A stretch of DNA of 11,215 nucleotides, from contig VGBQ01000074.1 of the NCBI GenBank assembly GCA_016870425.1, positions 1 to 11,215 of the forward strand, written 5' to 3'. Positions 1-6,681 of this stretch are shown here, piece by piece. Position 1 is the first letter of the stretch; every line of letters begins with the position of its first letter. The DNA comes from Actinomycetota bacterium. GTDB lineage: Bacteria > Actinomycetota > Actinomycetes > S36-B12. Made by a program: the position numbers and the translations under genes. The notes beneath the pieces were generated by a model. It ran no database searches and was not told the origin of the DNA. It saw only the letters and a list, made by a program, of their open reading frames with translations.

Positions 1-3000
1 TCGTTGTAGGCCTCCGTGAAGACGGCCTCCACTCGCTCATCCACCTCCTTCACGATCGCCAGCAGATCGGTGCGCGACCGCTTGAGGTCGTCGACCTGCT
101 CGGTGAGGAAGCGCAGTCGCTCCTCGAGCGCCGTGAACTCCTCGAGCGCCAGGGGGTTGACCTTGCCGAGCAGTGCCAGACCGCGCTCAGCCGCCTTGAG
201 CCGGCGTTCCTGCTGGGCTCGGTCGTAGGGATAGGGCTCGGGCTCGGGTGCTTGGGGGTCGACCTCGTCGCCGGGAGCCGGAGGGCTGGGGAGGACCAGT
301 TGGTCGGGCCCGTACTCGGCGACGAGCGCATCGGGCTCAATGCCGAATTCCTCGATGACACGTCCCTCGACCTGCTCGATGCGCAGGCGCTGCTCAGCGC
401 GCGCGACCTCGTCGCGATGCACCGAGTCGGTCAGACGCTCCATCTCGGAGCCCAGGTCGCGCAGCGACTGGCGGACCTGCTGCACGGTGGCATCGCGCGT
501 CGACTGCTGCTCCTCGCGCTCGCGGCGCTCGAGATCGGCCCGGGCCAATGACGCATCCAGATGCCTCAGCACCACGTCGACGCCGCGTGCCACGGCTTGC
601 GCCACCTCGGCTTCACGCGCGCGCTGCTCGCGCCGCTCAATGGCGCGACGCCGAGATGCACGCTCGTTGGCGGCGGCTCGCTCCAGACCCTCGGCGCGAG
701 CGGTGAGTGAGGCCAGGCGCTCCTCGCCCGTGCGCACGGCTAAGCGAGCCTCGACCTCCTGAGCCCGGGCATGCTCGGCCACCTCGGCGAAGTGCGGGCG
801 CCGGTCAGCGATGTCCTCGTCGGCGCCCTCGGCCTCAGCAGTCTCCAGGCGCTGCTCAAGATCGGCCAGGGTTGCCTCATCCGACGCGAGCGCCTCCAAG
901 GCGGCCTGCTCGGCCATCGCAAGGCGGTCGGCCTCCGCTGTCGCGGCGCGCGCGGCCTGCCCGAGCAGTCCCAACTGCTCCGCGACAGCGGCGAGACGCG
1001 CATCCGACTCGTGCAGTCGGGCGAGGGCGCCCTCGGCGACTTCCGTCGCCTGGCGCTGCGCGTCCAGCGCCGCGGCAAGCTCAAATCGCGTGCGTTCCAG
1101 CGCGTGCTGGACAGACTCCAGGGAGGTGGCAGCCTCATCCACCGCCGACTGCAGCTCGATGAGCGACGGAGCTTCACCGGAGCCGCCGTAGGCAACGTGG
1201 GGTCCGACAACGTCACCGTCGCGCGTGGCAGCGGTCAGCCCGGCCACGGCCGCCCGCGACGCCGACTCGAGGTCATCGACGATGACGATGCCCGACAATC
1301 GCGAGGCCAGGGCGGAGAGGAGCTCGGGGGCGCCGGAGACCACGTCGGTGATCCATCGAGATCCCGCCGGTGGCGCGCCCGCGGGCGCCGGGGTCGGCGA
1401 CGCCTGACCGAGCACGACGACACTGGCCCGCCCCGCGGTGTCGCGATGCAGGAGGAGGATGCCGTCAATGGCTGATCGTGCGTCGCGCACGACCACCGCA
1501 TCAGACAGGGGGCCGAGAGCGGCGGCGAGGCCGCGCTCGCAGCCAGGCTCGACGGTGAGGAGCGACGCGACGGTCCCCACGACACCGACGGCGTCACCTG
1601 CCTGGAGGAGCGCACCCGGGCCGTCGCCTCGGGCCAGGGCGATGCGCAACGCCTCGAGTCGGGCGGCCAGCGCCGCTCGGTCGCGTTCGATCTCTCGCTC
1701 CTGGTGACGCAATGCCTCCACCTGAGCGTCAGCCTCGGCGAGGCGCGACTGCGTCTCCTCGTATTGCGTGTCGAGCCCGAGCTCCCCCGCGTCGAGGCCG
1801 GCAACCTGAGACTCCACAGCGGCGAACTCCCGCTGAGCGGTCGCCGCACGGGTGCGCGCATCCTCACGCTGAGCCGCGACGCGCTCGATCTCGGCCGCGC
1901 GGGCTTCGCGACGCGAGCGTGCGGCGGCCACACGGCCGGCCAGTCGTGCCAGGCCCTCGCGCCTGTCGGCCTGGGAGCGGATCCCCTGAGCGACGCGACG
2001 CTCCTCACCGGCAAGGACCCCTTCGGCATCGGTGCGAGCCGACGTGGCGACCCCGAGGGCGGCTCGATCAGCCTCGACCTGTCGTCCCAGCGAGAACTCC
2101 TCCTCGCGCAACGCGGCGGCTTCGGCCTCGAGTGCTTCCGGATCGCGCCCGCTCTGGGACTCGTCTTCGATCTCCGGCCCGATGAGCCTCAGCCTCTCAG
2201 CGGCAAGCGATGCTGTGCCGAGGAATCTCTCGCGCAACGCGGAGAGCGCGAACCACGATTGCTGCGCGGATGCCAACAGCGGGGCGGCGGACTGCGCCTC
2301 CGACTCGAGCAGGGCCTCCTGTGCGGTGAGCGCGGCGATCTGACCCTCGACTTCGAGGCGGCGCTCGCGCAGGGCGGACTCGTCGGCCACCTCGGCAGCG
2401 AGGGTCTCGCGGAACTGCGCCAGGTCATCGGCCATGAGCCGCAGCCGAGCATCGCGAGCGTCCGCCTGGATGACCGCGGCGCGGCGGGCGACCTCGGCCT
2501 GTCGGCCCAGGGGCCTGAGTTGACGCCTGAGTTCGGACGTCAGGTCGGTGAGGCGCGTGAGATTGCCCTGCATGGCATCGAGCTTGCGCAGCGCCTTCTC
2601 CTTGCGCTTGCGGTGCTTGAGGACTCCCGCGGCCTCCTCGATGAAGCCGCGTCGGTCCTCGGGGGAGGCGTGCAGGATCGCATCGAGTTGGCCCTGGCCG
2701 ACGATGACGTGCATCTCACGGCCGATGCCGGAGTCCGACAGCAGTTCCTGGATGTCCAGGAGCCGACAGGGCGTGCCATTGATGGCGTACTCCGAACCGC
2801 CGTTGCGGAAGAGAGTCCGCGAGATCGTCACCTCGGTGTAGTCGATCGGCAGGGCACCGTCGGTGTTGTCGATCGTCAACGCCACCTCGGCCCGTCCGAG
2901 GGGGGCGCGCCCCGACGTGCCCGCGAAGATCACATCCGCCATGGCCCCGCCGCGCAGCGACTTGGCGCCCTGCTCGCCCATGACCCAGGCGATGGCATCA

Positions 3001-3122
3001 ACGATGTTGGACTTGCCTGAGCCGTTGGGTCCGACCACGCAGGTGACCCCCGGCTCAAAGGCCAGGGTCGTCGCCGAGGCAAACGACTTGAAGCCCTTGA
3101 GCGTGAGGCTCTTCAGATGCAC
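1..3122 (-). CDS. smc: Chromosome segregation ATPase SMC (N-terminal 1040 residues, cut by left edge)
   Basis: SMC is the dimeric ATPase of the bacterial condensin, which folds and segregates the chromosome. The frame runs open from a GTG at 3122 to the left edge with no stop, giving 1040 codons. The N-terminus reads MHLKSLTLKGFKSFAS. A Walker A motif GPNGSGKS lies at about residues 31-38, and a Q-loop segment VGQGQLDAIL at about 141-150. A first long coiled-coil arm rich in Ala, Glu and Arg runs from about 165 to 490. A hinge domain follows at about 495-655, with TRDGDVVG and a Gly-rich YGGSG. The second arm is followed by a Pro-rich acidic patch near 940-965 and the conserved VNPLALEEF near 983. 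The signature motif and Walker B, about 150 residues, lie outside the window. An AGGTAGGG-like ribosome site sits 8 nt before the GTG. The gene begins 27 bp after the small coiled-coil gene. Family assignment is certain. Confidence 0.97.
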   Translation of the reverse strand, partial: MHLKSLTLKGFKSFASATTLAFEPGVTCVVGPNGSGKSNIVDAIAWVMGEQGAKSLRGGAMADVIFAGTSGRAPLGRAEVALTIDNTDGALPIDYTEVTISRTLFRNGGSEYAINGTPCRLLDIQELLSDSGIGREMHVIVGQGQLDAILHASPEDRRGFIEEAAGVLKHRKRKEKALRKLDAMQGNLTRLTDLTSELRRQLRPLGRQAEVARRAAVIQADARDARLRLMADDLAQFRETLAAEVADESALRERRLEVEGQIAALTAQEALLESEAQSAAPLLASAQQSWFALSALRERFLGTASLAAERLRLIGPEIEDESQSGRDPEALEAEAAALREEEFSLGRQVEADRAALGVATSARTDAEGVLAGEERRVAQGIRSQADRREGLARLAGRVAAARSRREARAAEIERVAAQREDARTRAATAQREFAAVESQVAGLDAGELGLDTQYEETQSRLAEADAQVEALRHQEREIERDRAALAARLEALRIALARGDGPGALLQAGDAVGVVGTVASLLTVEPGCERGLAAALGPLSDAVVVRDARSAIDGILLLHRDTAGRASVVVLGQASPTPAPAGAPPAGSRWITDVVSGAPELLSALASRLSGIVIVDDLESASRAAVAGLTAATRDGDVVGPHVAYGGSGEAPSLIELQSAVDEAATSLESVQHALERTRFELAAALDAQRQATEVAEGALARLHESDARLAAVAEQLGLLGQAARAATAEADRLAMAEQAALEALASDEATLADLEQRLETAEAEGADEDIADRRPHFAEVAEHARAQEVEARLAVRTGEERLASLTARAEGLERAAANERASRRRAIERREQRAREAEVAQAVARGVDVVLRHLDASLARADLERREREEQQSTRDATVQQVRQSLRDLGSEMERLTDSVHRDEVARAEQRLRIEQVEGRVIEEFGIEPDALVAEYGPDQLVLPSPPAPGDEVDPQAPEPEPYPYDRAQQERRLKAAERGLALLGKVNPLALEEFTALEERLRFLTEQVDDLKRSRTDLLAIVKEVDERVEAVFTEAYN

Positions 3123-3149
3123 GCCGCCGACCCTACCTGCGGCGGTCGG

Positions 3150-3353
3150 TCAGCGAGGATCGGGCACGAGGACTTCGTCGGGGAGCAGCCACTCCTCACC
3201 GGCCCAGTCGATGCCCGGGGCATCGTCTGAGGTGGCGGAGGTGTGCATCCGGGCGATCTCCGCCTCGAGCTCGCGGACCCGCAGGCGCAGTCGAGCGACC
3301 TCGGCGGCCAGGCGCGCGTCGGCACCGACATGACCGTAGATCGCCTTCGCCAT
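3150..3353 (-). CDS. Small coiled-coil protein, 67 aa, unknown function
   Basis: The protein starts MAKAIYGHVGADARL and has a charged heptad-like helix at about residues 14-36 (LAAEVARLRLRVRELEAEIA), followed by an acidic, Trp-containing tail ending in VLVPDPR. I chose the ATG at 3353 because GGAGG lies 4 nt upstream, the same spacing seen at coaD and rnc. A GTG 54 bp further upstream would add a poorly supported 18-residue extension. It sits between mutM and smc and ends 27 bp before smc, so it is probably co-transcribed with smc. From memory, similar short MAKA-type coiled-coil proteins occur in other actinobacteria, but I know of no established function. No signal peptide, membrane helix or catalytic motif is visible. 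The strong start signal and coiled-coil periodicity favour a real gene; the function is open. Confidence 0.72.
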   Translation of the reverse strand: MAKAIYGHVGADARLAAEVARLRLRVRELEAEIARMHTSATSDDAPGIDWAGEEWLLPDEVLVPDPR

Positions 3354-3443
3354 GATGCCTCCCCGGATCGGAGCCGGCCGAACTGCGGCCCATGCCAGCT
3401 CGGGCACCAGGGTGACAGGACGCGGTCAGCCCCGTCAAACCGC

Positions 3444-4304
3444 CTACGCCCGGGGTCGACGCTGGCAGTTCGGGCAGCGATAGGACGACCGATTCATGAA
3501 GTGCTCGCGGACGATCGTGCGGCCGCATCGGTCGCAGGGGTCTCCGGCACGCCCATAGGCGTGCAGGGAGCGATCGAACCAGCCGCTCTCACCGTTGACA
3601 TTGACGTAGAGCGCATCGAAGGACGTGCCCCCCTGCGCCAGCGCTTCGTCCATCACGGCGCGCACGTGGCCCAGAAGCTCACGCACCCGCGCGCGCGACA
3701 AGCGTCGTCCGGGTGTGTCGTAGTGAACGCGTGCCCTCCAGAGGGCCTCGTCGGCGTAGATATTGCCGATGCCGGACACCAGCGTCTGGTCCAGCATGCA
3801 CCGCTTGATGCCCGACGTACGGCTGCGCACTCGCCGGGCGAAGGTGTCGTCGTCGAAGGCCGGGTCCAGTGGGTCCCGGGCGATGTGAGCCACGGACACC
3901 GGCACATGCCCGCCTCTGCCGTCATCGACCAAGTCATCGAGGTGCAGCCCACCGAACATGCGCTGGTCGACGAAGTGCAACTGGCGATCAGCGTCGGCGA
4001 ACTCGATGCGTACGCGCAGGTGGCGCTCGTCATCCGCGCCGGCGAGCGGTAGGAGCAACTGCCCGCTCATGCCCAGGTGGGCCACGATCGCGCTGGTGTC
4101 ATCCAGGGTGAGCCAGAGATACTTGCCCCGGCGACTCACCGCGGTGACTCGACGCCCGGTGAGTCTGCCGGAGAGGTCTTCGGGACCTGCCTCATGCCGC
4201 CGCACGGACCGCGGCGCGAGCACCTCGACACCCGCAATGCGCCGACCGGTGATGTAGGGAGACAGCCCGCGACGGACCACCTCCACCTCGGGAAGCTCAG
4301 GCAC
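3444..4304 (-). CDS. mutM: Formamidopyrimidine-DNA glycosylase (MutM/Fpg)
   Basis: This bifunctional glycosylase/AP lyase removes 8-oxoguanine and formamidopyrimidines from DNA. The 286-residue product has the usual family length. It begins PELPEVEVV after the initiator, so the catalytic Pro2 and Glu3 are intact. The conserved hairpin lysine is K61 in RRGKYLWL. HLGMSGQL at 76-83, FVDQRMFGG and GIGNIYADEALW are standard family blocks. The C-terminus carries a complete zinc finger, C247-x2-C250-x16-C267-x2-C270. The start is GTG at 4304, overlapping the rnc stop by 8 bp. No ribosome site is obvious upstream, and the start codon lies inside a 14-bp palindrome, so translation may depend on ribosomes finishing rnc. 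The mutM, rnc, smc neighbourhood is typical of actinobacteria. Confidence 0.97.
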   Translation of the reverse strand: MPELPEVEVVRRGLSPYITGRRIAGVEVLAPRSVRRHEAGPEDLSGRLTGRRVTAVSRRGKYLWLTLDDTSAIVAHLGMSGQLLLPLAGADDERHLRVRIEFADADRQLHFVDQRMFGGLHLDDLVDDGRGGHVPVSVAHIARDPLDPAFDDDTFARRVRSRTSGIKRCMLDQTLVSGIGNIYADEALWRARVHYDTPGRRLSRARVRELLGHVRAVMDEALAQGGTSFDALYVNVNGESGWFDRSLHAYGRAGDPCDRCGRTIVREHFMNRSSYRCPNCQRRPRA

Positions 4305-5019
4305 CCGGGTGCCGGAGGGTCACAGTCCGGTACGCCGCCTCGGCCGCCTGCTGCTCCGCCTCCTTCTTCGAACGCCCGTCGCCCTCCCCCCAGGACTCGC
4401 CCACCAGGAGCACCCGCGCGTGGAAGGCCTTGGCGTGGTCCGGACCGGACTCGTCCACGGCATACTCCGGCACCCCGAGATCCAGGGCCGCGGTGAGTTC
4501 CTGCAGCGAGGTCTTCCAATCCAGGCCCGCTCCCAGGGTGGACGCACGGTCGACCAGCGGATCGAACAGGCGCCGCACCATCGCCTCGGCCGCGGAGAGG
4601 CCGTGCTCGAGGTAGACCGCGCCGATGACAGCCTCAAGCGTGTCGGCCAGGATCGACGACTTGTCGCGCCCTCCGGTGATCTCCTCGCCGCGACCCAGTC
4701 GCAGCAGGTCTCCCAGGCCGAGATCGCGGGCGACGTCAGCGAGGGCGCGCGCATTGACGATGGCCGCGCGCATCTTGGCCAGTTGGCCTTCGGCCACATC
4801 CGGGTAGCGACGGTAGAGGGAGTCGGTCACGACGAGGCCGAGCACGGCATCACCGAGGAATTCCATGCGCTCGTTGGTCGGGAGCCCACCGTGCTCGTAG
4901 GCGAAGGACCGATGAGTCATCGCCAGGTCCATGCGATCGCCCGGGAGCGTGGCATCAAGCACGCGGAGAAGGTCCTCGATACGGCTCGGGGAACCACCCT
5001 CCATGGCGAGGCCCGTCAT
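4297..5019 (-). CDS. rnc: Ribonuclease III
   Basis: RNase III cleaves double-stranded RNA and processes rRNA precursors and some mRNAs. The 240-residue product has the signature NERMEFLGDAVL at about residues 49-60, giving E50, E53 and D57. The second catalytic pair is D126/E129 in ADTLEAVIGAVYLE. These match the spacing of the E. coli active site (E38, E41, D45, D114, E117). A double-stranded RNA binding domain follows at about 165-235, ending in SKKEAEQQAAEAAY. The ATG at 5019 overlaps the stop of the ACP-like gene (ATGA) and is preceded by GGAGG at 4 nt. An in-frame upstream codon near 5046 is less likely. The stop overlaps mutM by 8 bp. All catalytic residues are present, so the enzyme should be active. 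Confidence 0.97.
   Translation of the reverse strand: MTGLAMEGGSPSRIEDLLRVLDATLPGDRMDLAMTHRSFAYEHGGLPTNERMEFLGDAVLGLVVTDSLYRRYPDVAEGQLAKMRAAIVNARALADVARDLGLGDLLRLGRGEEITGGRDKSSILADTLEAVIGAVYLEHGLSAAEAMVRRLFDPLVDRASTLGAGLDWKTSLQELTAALDLGVPEYAVDESGPDHAKAFHARVLLVGESWGEGDGRSKKEAEQQAAEAAYRTVTLRHPGA
4300..4313. repeat. 14-bp perfect palindrome at the rnc/mutM overlap
   Basis: GGCACCCGGGTGCC is its own reverse complement. It covers the mutM GTG start (4304-4302) and the last rnc codons. As mRNA it can form a 5-bp stem, GGCAC/GTGCC, with a CCGG loop, placing the start codon in the 3' arm. Confidence 0.6.
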
Positions 5020-5261
5020 GACCCCTCCCTCGATGCCACGGCGCACTGAGCGAGGTCCCCTACGCAGCTCGCGCGGTGCGTCGCTGCGGGATCTGTGCGG
5101 TAGCCCGCCTCGCGCATCGCATCCGCCCAGCAGAGGCGCGCGAGGGAGTCCCAGCCCAGCCCGGTCAGAGGCGTGTCCGCCCGCAACCCCGCGGGATCGA
5201 GGCTGAGGACGCGTGCGACAGCGCCCAGCACGACCGCGGCGGACGGCTCGGGCGAGGTCAT
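5016..5261 (-). CDS. Stand-alone acyl-carrier-protein-like protein, 81 aa
   Basis: The fold pattern matches an acyl or peptidyl carrier protein: an N-terminal helix (about 8-20), a loop with DTPLTGLGWDSL, and the phosphopantetheine attachment Ser39 in the motif GWDSL. The length of 81 residues fits. The second helix (ARLCWADAMREAGYR) is much less acidic than in ordinary AcpP, so it may serve a different partner or be a divergent paralogue. It starts at ATG 5261, 7 bp after rpmF, with only a weak GAGAG upstream, and its stop overlaps rnc by 4 bp. In many other bacteria acpP lies between rpmF/fab genes and rnc, so the position may be ancestral. No fatty acid synthase or condensation gene is nearby, so the substrate and partner cannot be inferred. 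Confidence 0.83.
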   Translation of the reverse strand: MTSPEPSAAVVLGAVARVLSLDPAGLRADTPLTGLGWDSLARLCWADAMREAGYRTDPAATHRASCVGDLAQCAVASREGS

Positions 5262-5268
5262 CTCTCGC

Positions 5269-5442
5269 TCAGACGTCGAGGACGCGTCGCTTGGCGTAGG
5301 TGCCGCAGGTGGGGCACACGGTGTGAGCGAGCTTGGGTTCGCGGCAGCGGGCGCAGGTGACCAGCGTGGGCGCAGACGCCTTCCACTGGGAACGGCGGTG
5401 CCGGGTGTTGGAGCGGGAGGTCTTCCGCTTGGGAACAGCCAC
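5269..5442 (-). CDS. rpmF: 50S ribosomal protein L32
   Basis: L32 is a small zinc-ribbon protein of the large ribosomal subunit. The 57-residue product begins with a GTG codon and AVPKRKTSRSNTRHRR, the family N-terminus. It has four cysteines in C30-x2-C33-x9-C43-x2-C46, the zinc-binding form of L32 rather than the cysteine-free paralogue. It ends in GTYAKRRVLDV. The start at 5442 is one base after the DUF177 stop, with AAGGA about 8 nt upstream inside that gene. This coupling of DUF177 and rpmF is conserved very widely in bacteria. It was read in a frame separate from its neighbours and is too short to be found by length alone, but the family match is clear. Confidence 0.98.
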   Translation of the reverse strand: MAVPKRKTSRSNTRHRRSQWKASAPTLVTCARCREPKLAHTVCPTCGTYAKRRVLDV

Positions 5443-5443
5443 G

Positions 5444-6064
5444 TCAGTCGTCCTTCTCGTCGTCGCGCGCCGTGTCGCGCACGGGGTCGTGCTTGTCCTG
5501 TGTGCCCTCATCCAGCAGCGCTTCGAGCGCCGCCCAGCGAGGGTCGTGCACCTCGTGGCCATGGCCGGGGTCCTGAGCGAGCAGTGCCCCGCATTCGGAG
5601 CACAGGCCCGGACAGTCATCCCGGCACAGCGGTGCAATAGGCAGTCGCAGCACGACCGCGTCTCGCACCGTCGCCTCGAGGTCAATGAGATCGTCCTCGA
5701 TGGCGGGCGGAGCATCCTCCTCGCTGTCGTCCTCCACCTCCACGCGATAACCTCGCGCGTCCTGAGGCGGATAGACGAACAACTCCTGGATGTCCGCATG
5801 CTCGTCCCACGTGACAGGCTCGAGGCAGCGCGCACACTCCGCGTTGACCCGCGCCCGGAACGTCCCGGAGACGAGCACCCCCTCCACCACCGACTCCAAC
5901 CTCAGGTCGAGGTCGAGGTCGCTGCCCTCGGGGACCCTGGCCAGTCCCGCCCCCCAGCCCGCTGTCGCCGGCACCTGGCGGTGCAGCTCCTTCATGGCCC
6001 CGGCCCGTCGACCTAGGTCGCGGATGTCCACGACGAAGGGCGCACGGGGGTCGAGGGCGTTCAG
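5444..6064 (-). CDS. DUF177/YceD family protein (ribosome-associated, partner of rpmF)
   Basis: DUF177 (YceD) proteins are encoded next to rpmF across bacteria and have been implicated in 23S rRNA accumulation. The protein contains FVVDIRDLGRRAGAM near the N-terminus, DLDLRLESVVEGVLVSGTF in the middle, C77-x2-C80 (CARC), and a cluster C147, C151, C155 and C158 (CRDDCPGLCSECG) that could bind metal. The C-terminus is highly charged. The start is uncertain. The frame has no ATG or GTG before the conserved N-terminal block. A TTG at 6115 would give 223 residues but lacks a ribosome site and lies inside GC-rich hairpins. A CTG at 6064 has GGAGG 4 nt upstream, the same spacing as coaD, rnc and the small coiled-coil gene, and gives the expected family N-terminus. 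I therefore list 6064 (206 residues). Family certain, start probable. Confidence 0.88.
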   Translation of the reverse strand: MNALDPRAPFVVDIRDLGRRAGAMKELHRQVPATAGWGAGLARVPEGSDLDLDLRLESVVEGVLVSGTFRARVNAECARCLEPVTWDEHADIQELFVYPPQDARGYRVEVEDDSEEDAPPAIEDDLIDLEATVRDAVVLRLPIAPLCRDDCPGLCSECGALLAQDPGHGHEVHDPRWAALEALLDEGTQDKHDPVRDTARDDEKDD

Positions 6065-6068
6065 GACT

Positions 6069-6073
6069 CCTCC
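6069..6073 (-). promoter_or_regulatory. Ribosome binding site GGAGG deciding the DUF177 start
   Basis: GGAGG lies 4 nt before a CTG codon at 6064-6062. No ATG, GTG or TTG follows at a usable distance. The GGAGG-N4-start arrangement also occurs before coaD (7207), rnc (5019) and the 67-residue gene (3353), which argues that it is functional here and that CTG initiates translation. Confidence 0.5.
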
Positions 6074-6095
6074 GAGGACTTCGGGCCGGAATGCC

Positions 6096-6123
6096 CCGGC
6101 CGTCGGCCGGCGCAAACCGGCCG
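6096..6123 (-). promoter_or_regulatory. Three complementary GC-rich segments forming two mutually exclusive hairpins
   Basis: On the minus strand the order is GGCCGG (6122-6117), a TTTGCG loop, CCGGCC (6110-6105), a GAC loop, then GGCCGG (6101-6096). The middle segment can pair with the first (7 bp when the flanking C-G pair 6123/6104 is included, 6-nt loop) or with the third (6 bp, 3-nt loop), but not both. They lie 22 nt upstream of the GGAGG of DUF177, in the leader between the SepIVA-like gene and DUF177-rpmF. The complementarity is seen directly; a regulatory role, such as controlling access to the ribosome site, is inference. Confidence 0.4.
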
Positions 6124-6168
6124 CACCAAGGATACGCCAGGATCCCCAGGGCTCCTTCGGGGAGGCAC

Positions 6169-6660
6169 TTAGTCGGGGATCGGCCCCCCGTCCTCCGCGT
6201 AATCCTCCTCGAGCTCCGACTGGCCGCGCAGCTTGTCGCGGCCGCGCTCCACAGCGGCGAGGGTCTTGTGCAGGGTGATCTCGAAGGTCGCCAGTCGGGC
6301 ATCGATGTAGTCGTCTGTCTCGTGGCGCATCCGGGTCACCTCGTCGAGGGTCTCGGCACGCAGCGCCTCCGACTCGGCAACGGCAACGAGATAGACCTCG
6401 TGCTGGGACAGCATGCGCACCTGCTCCTCGCGAGCCTCGGCGATGAGCCGCTCCGACTCACGCCGACCCTCCGCCACCACGGCCTCACGCTCGGCCAGCA
6501 ACTGGTCGGCGTCCGACAGCGAGCTCGGCAGCGCGTCACGAATATCGTCGATGAGGTCGAGGACGACCGCGCGATTGACCATGCAGGAAGCCGACAGCGG
6601 GACCGCCTTAGCCTCCTCGACGAGCACCGAGAGCTCTTCGAGCTTCTGGTCGACGTCCAC
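6169..6660 (-). CDS. SepIVA/DivIVA-like coiled-coil protein (Rv2927c-type), 163 aa
   Basis: The protein begins VDVDQKLEELSVLVEEAK and has the block PLSASCMVNR at residues 21-30, then LDLIDDIRDALP. A coiled coil rich in Glu, Ala and Arg spans about 50-115. A C-terminal block follows, DDYIDARLATFEITLHKTL with VERGRDKL, and an acidic tail. The pattern and place match the mycobacterial protein Rv2927c, whose M. smegmatis homologue is, as I recall, the septation factor SepIVA (MSMEG_2416). The mycobacterial proteins are longer, and this one appears to lack part of the central coiled coil. It likely acts at the division site or inner membrane by self-assembly, but that is inference. The GTG start at 6660 is set by a perfect AGGAGG 6 nt upstream. 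It lies between coaD and DUF177, and the intergenic spaces on both sides are wider than elsewhere. Confidence 0.8.
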   Translation of the reverse strand: MDVDQKLEELSVLVEEAKAVPLSASCMVNRAVVLDLIDDIRDALPSSLSDADQLLAEREAVVAEGRRESERLIAEAREEQVRMLSQHEVYLVAVAESEALRAETLDEVTRMRHETDDYIDARLATFEITLHKTLAAVERGRDKLRGQSELEEDYAEDGGPIPD

Positions 6661-6666
6661 CCGCCA

Positions 6667-6672
6667 CCTCCT
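6667..6672 (-). promoter_or_regulatory. Strong ribosome binding site AGGAGG for the SepIVA-like gene
   Basis: AGGAGG is followed by 6 nt and then GTG at 6660. It is among the strongest ribosome sites in the window and fixes the start of the SepIVA-like gene, excluding a 37-residue upstream extension that would overlap coaD. Confidence 0.75.
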
Positions 6673-6681
6673 GTCGCCGCG

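Larger units (their letters stand above)
6065..6168 (-). promoter_or_regulatory. Leader/intergenic region before DUF177-rpmF
   Basis: This is the longest non-coding stretch in the window, about 104 bp if DUF177 starts at CTG 6064. It holds the alternative hairpins and the GGAGG site. It also contains a TATCCT hexamer at 6134-6129 that would fit a -10 element, but no convincing -35 lies 16-18 nt upstream. A further short inverted pair, TCCCC/GGGGA, lies close to the end of the upstream gene. There is no T-tract, so I do not call a terminator. A promoter feeding DUF177-rpmF is possible but unproven. Confidence 0.3.

Noticed and set aside
1704..3020. Open plus-strand frame of 438 codons opposite smc
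   Set aside because: It lies fully antisense to the well-supported smc frame, has low-complexity Arg/Gly/Leu composition and no recognisable domain. Long antisense frames are expected in GC-rich DNA.
3409..3438. Possible promoter after mutM, with a TTGACG -35 at 3438-3433
   Set aside because: At 17-18 nt spacing the -10 would read TCACCC or CACCCT, too far from consensus to call.
3422..3443. GCGGT/ACCGC inverted repeat after mutM as a terminator
   Set aside because: The stem is only 5 bp with a 12-nt loop and no T-tract.
3243..4052. Plus-strand open frame of 269 codons opposite mutM and the small coiled-coil gene
   Set aside because: It spans two supported minus-strand genes and their gap, and has no domain pattern or ribosome site that I can see.
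4309..5049. Plus-strand open frame of 246 codons opposite rnc
   Set aside because: It mirrors the rnc codons exactly. RNase III has all catalytic residues on the other strand, so this is a shadow.
6129..6134. TATCCT as a -10 element before DUF177
   Set aside because: The hexamer is acceptable but no -35 is seen at the right distance, so I only mention it in the leader entry and do not call a promoter.
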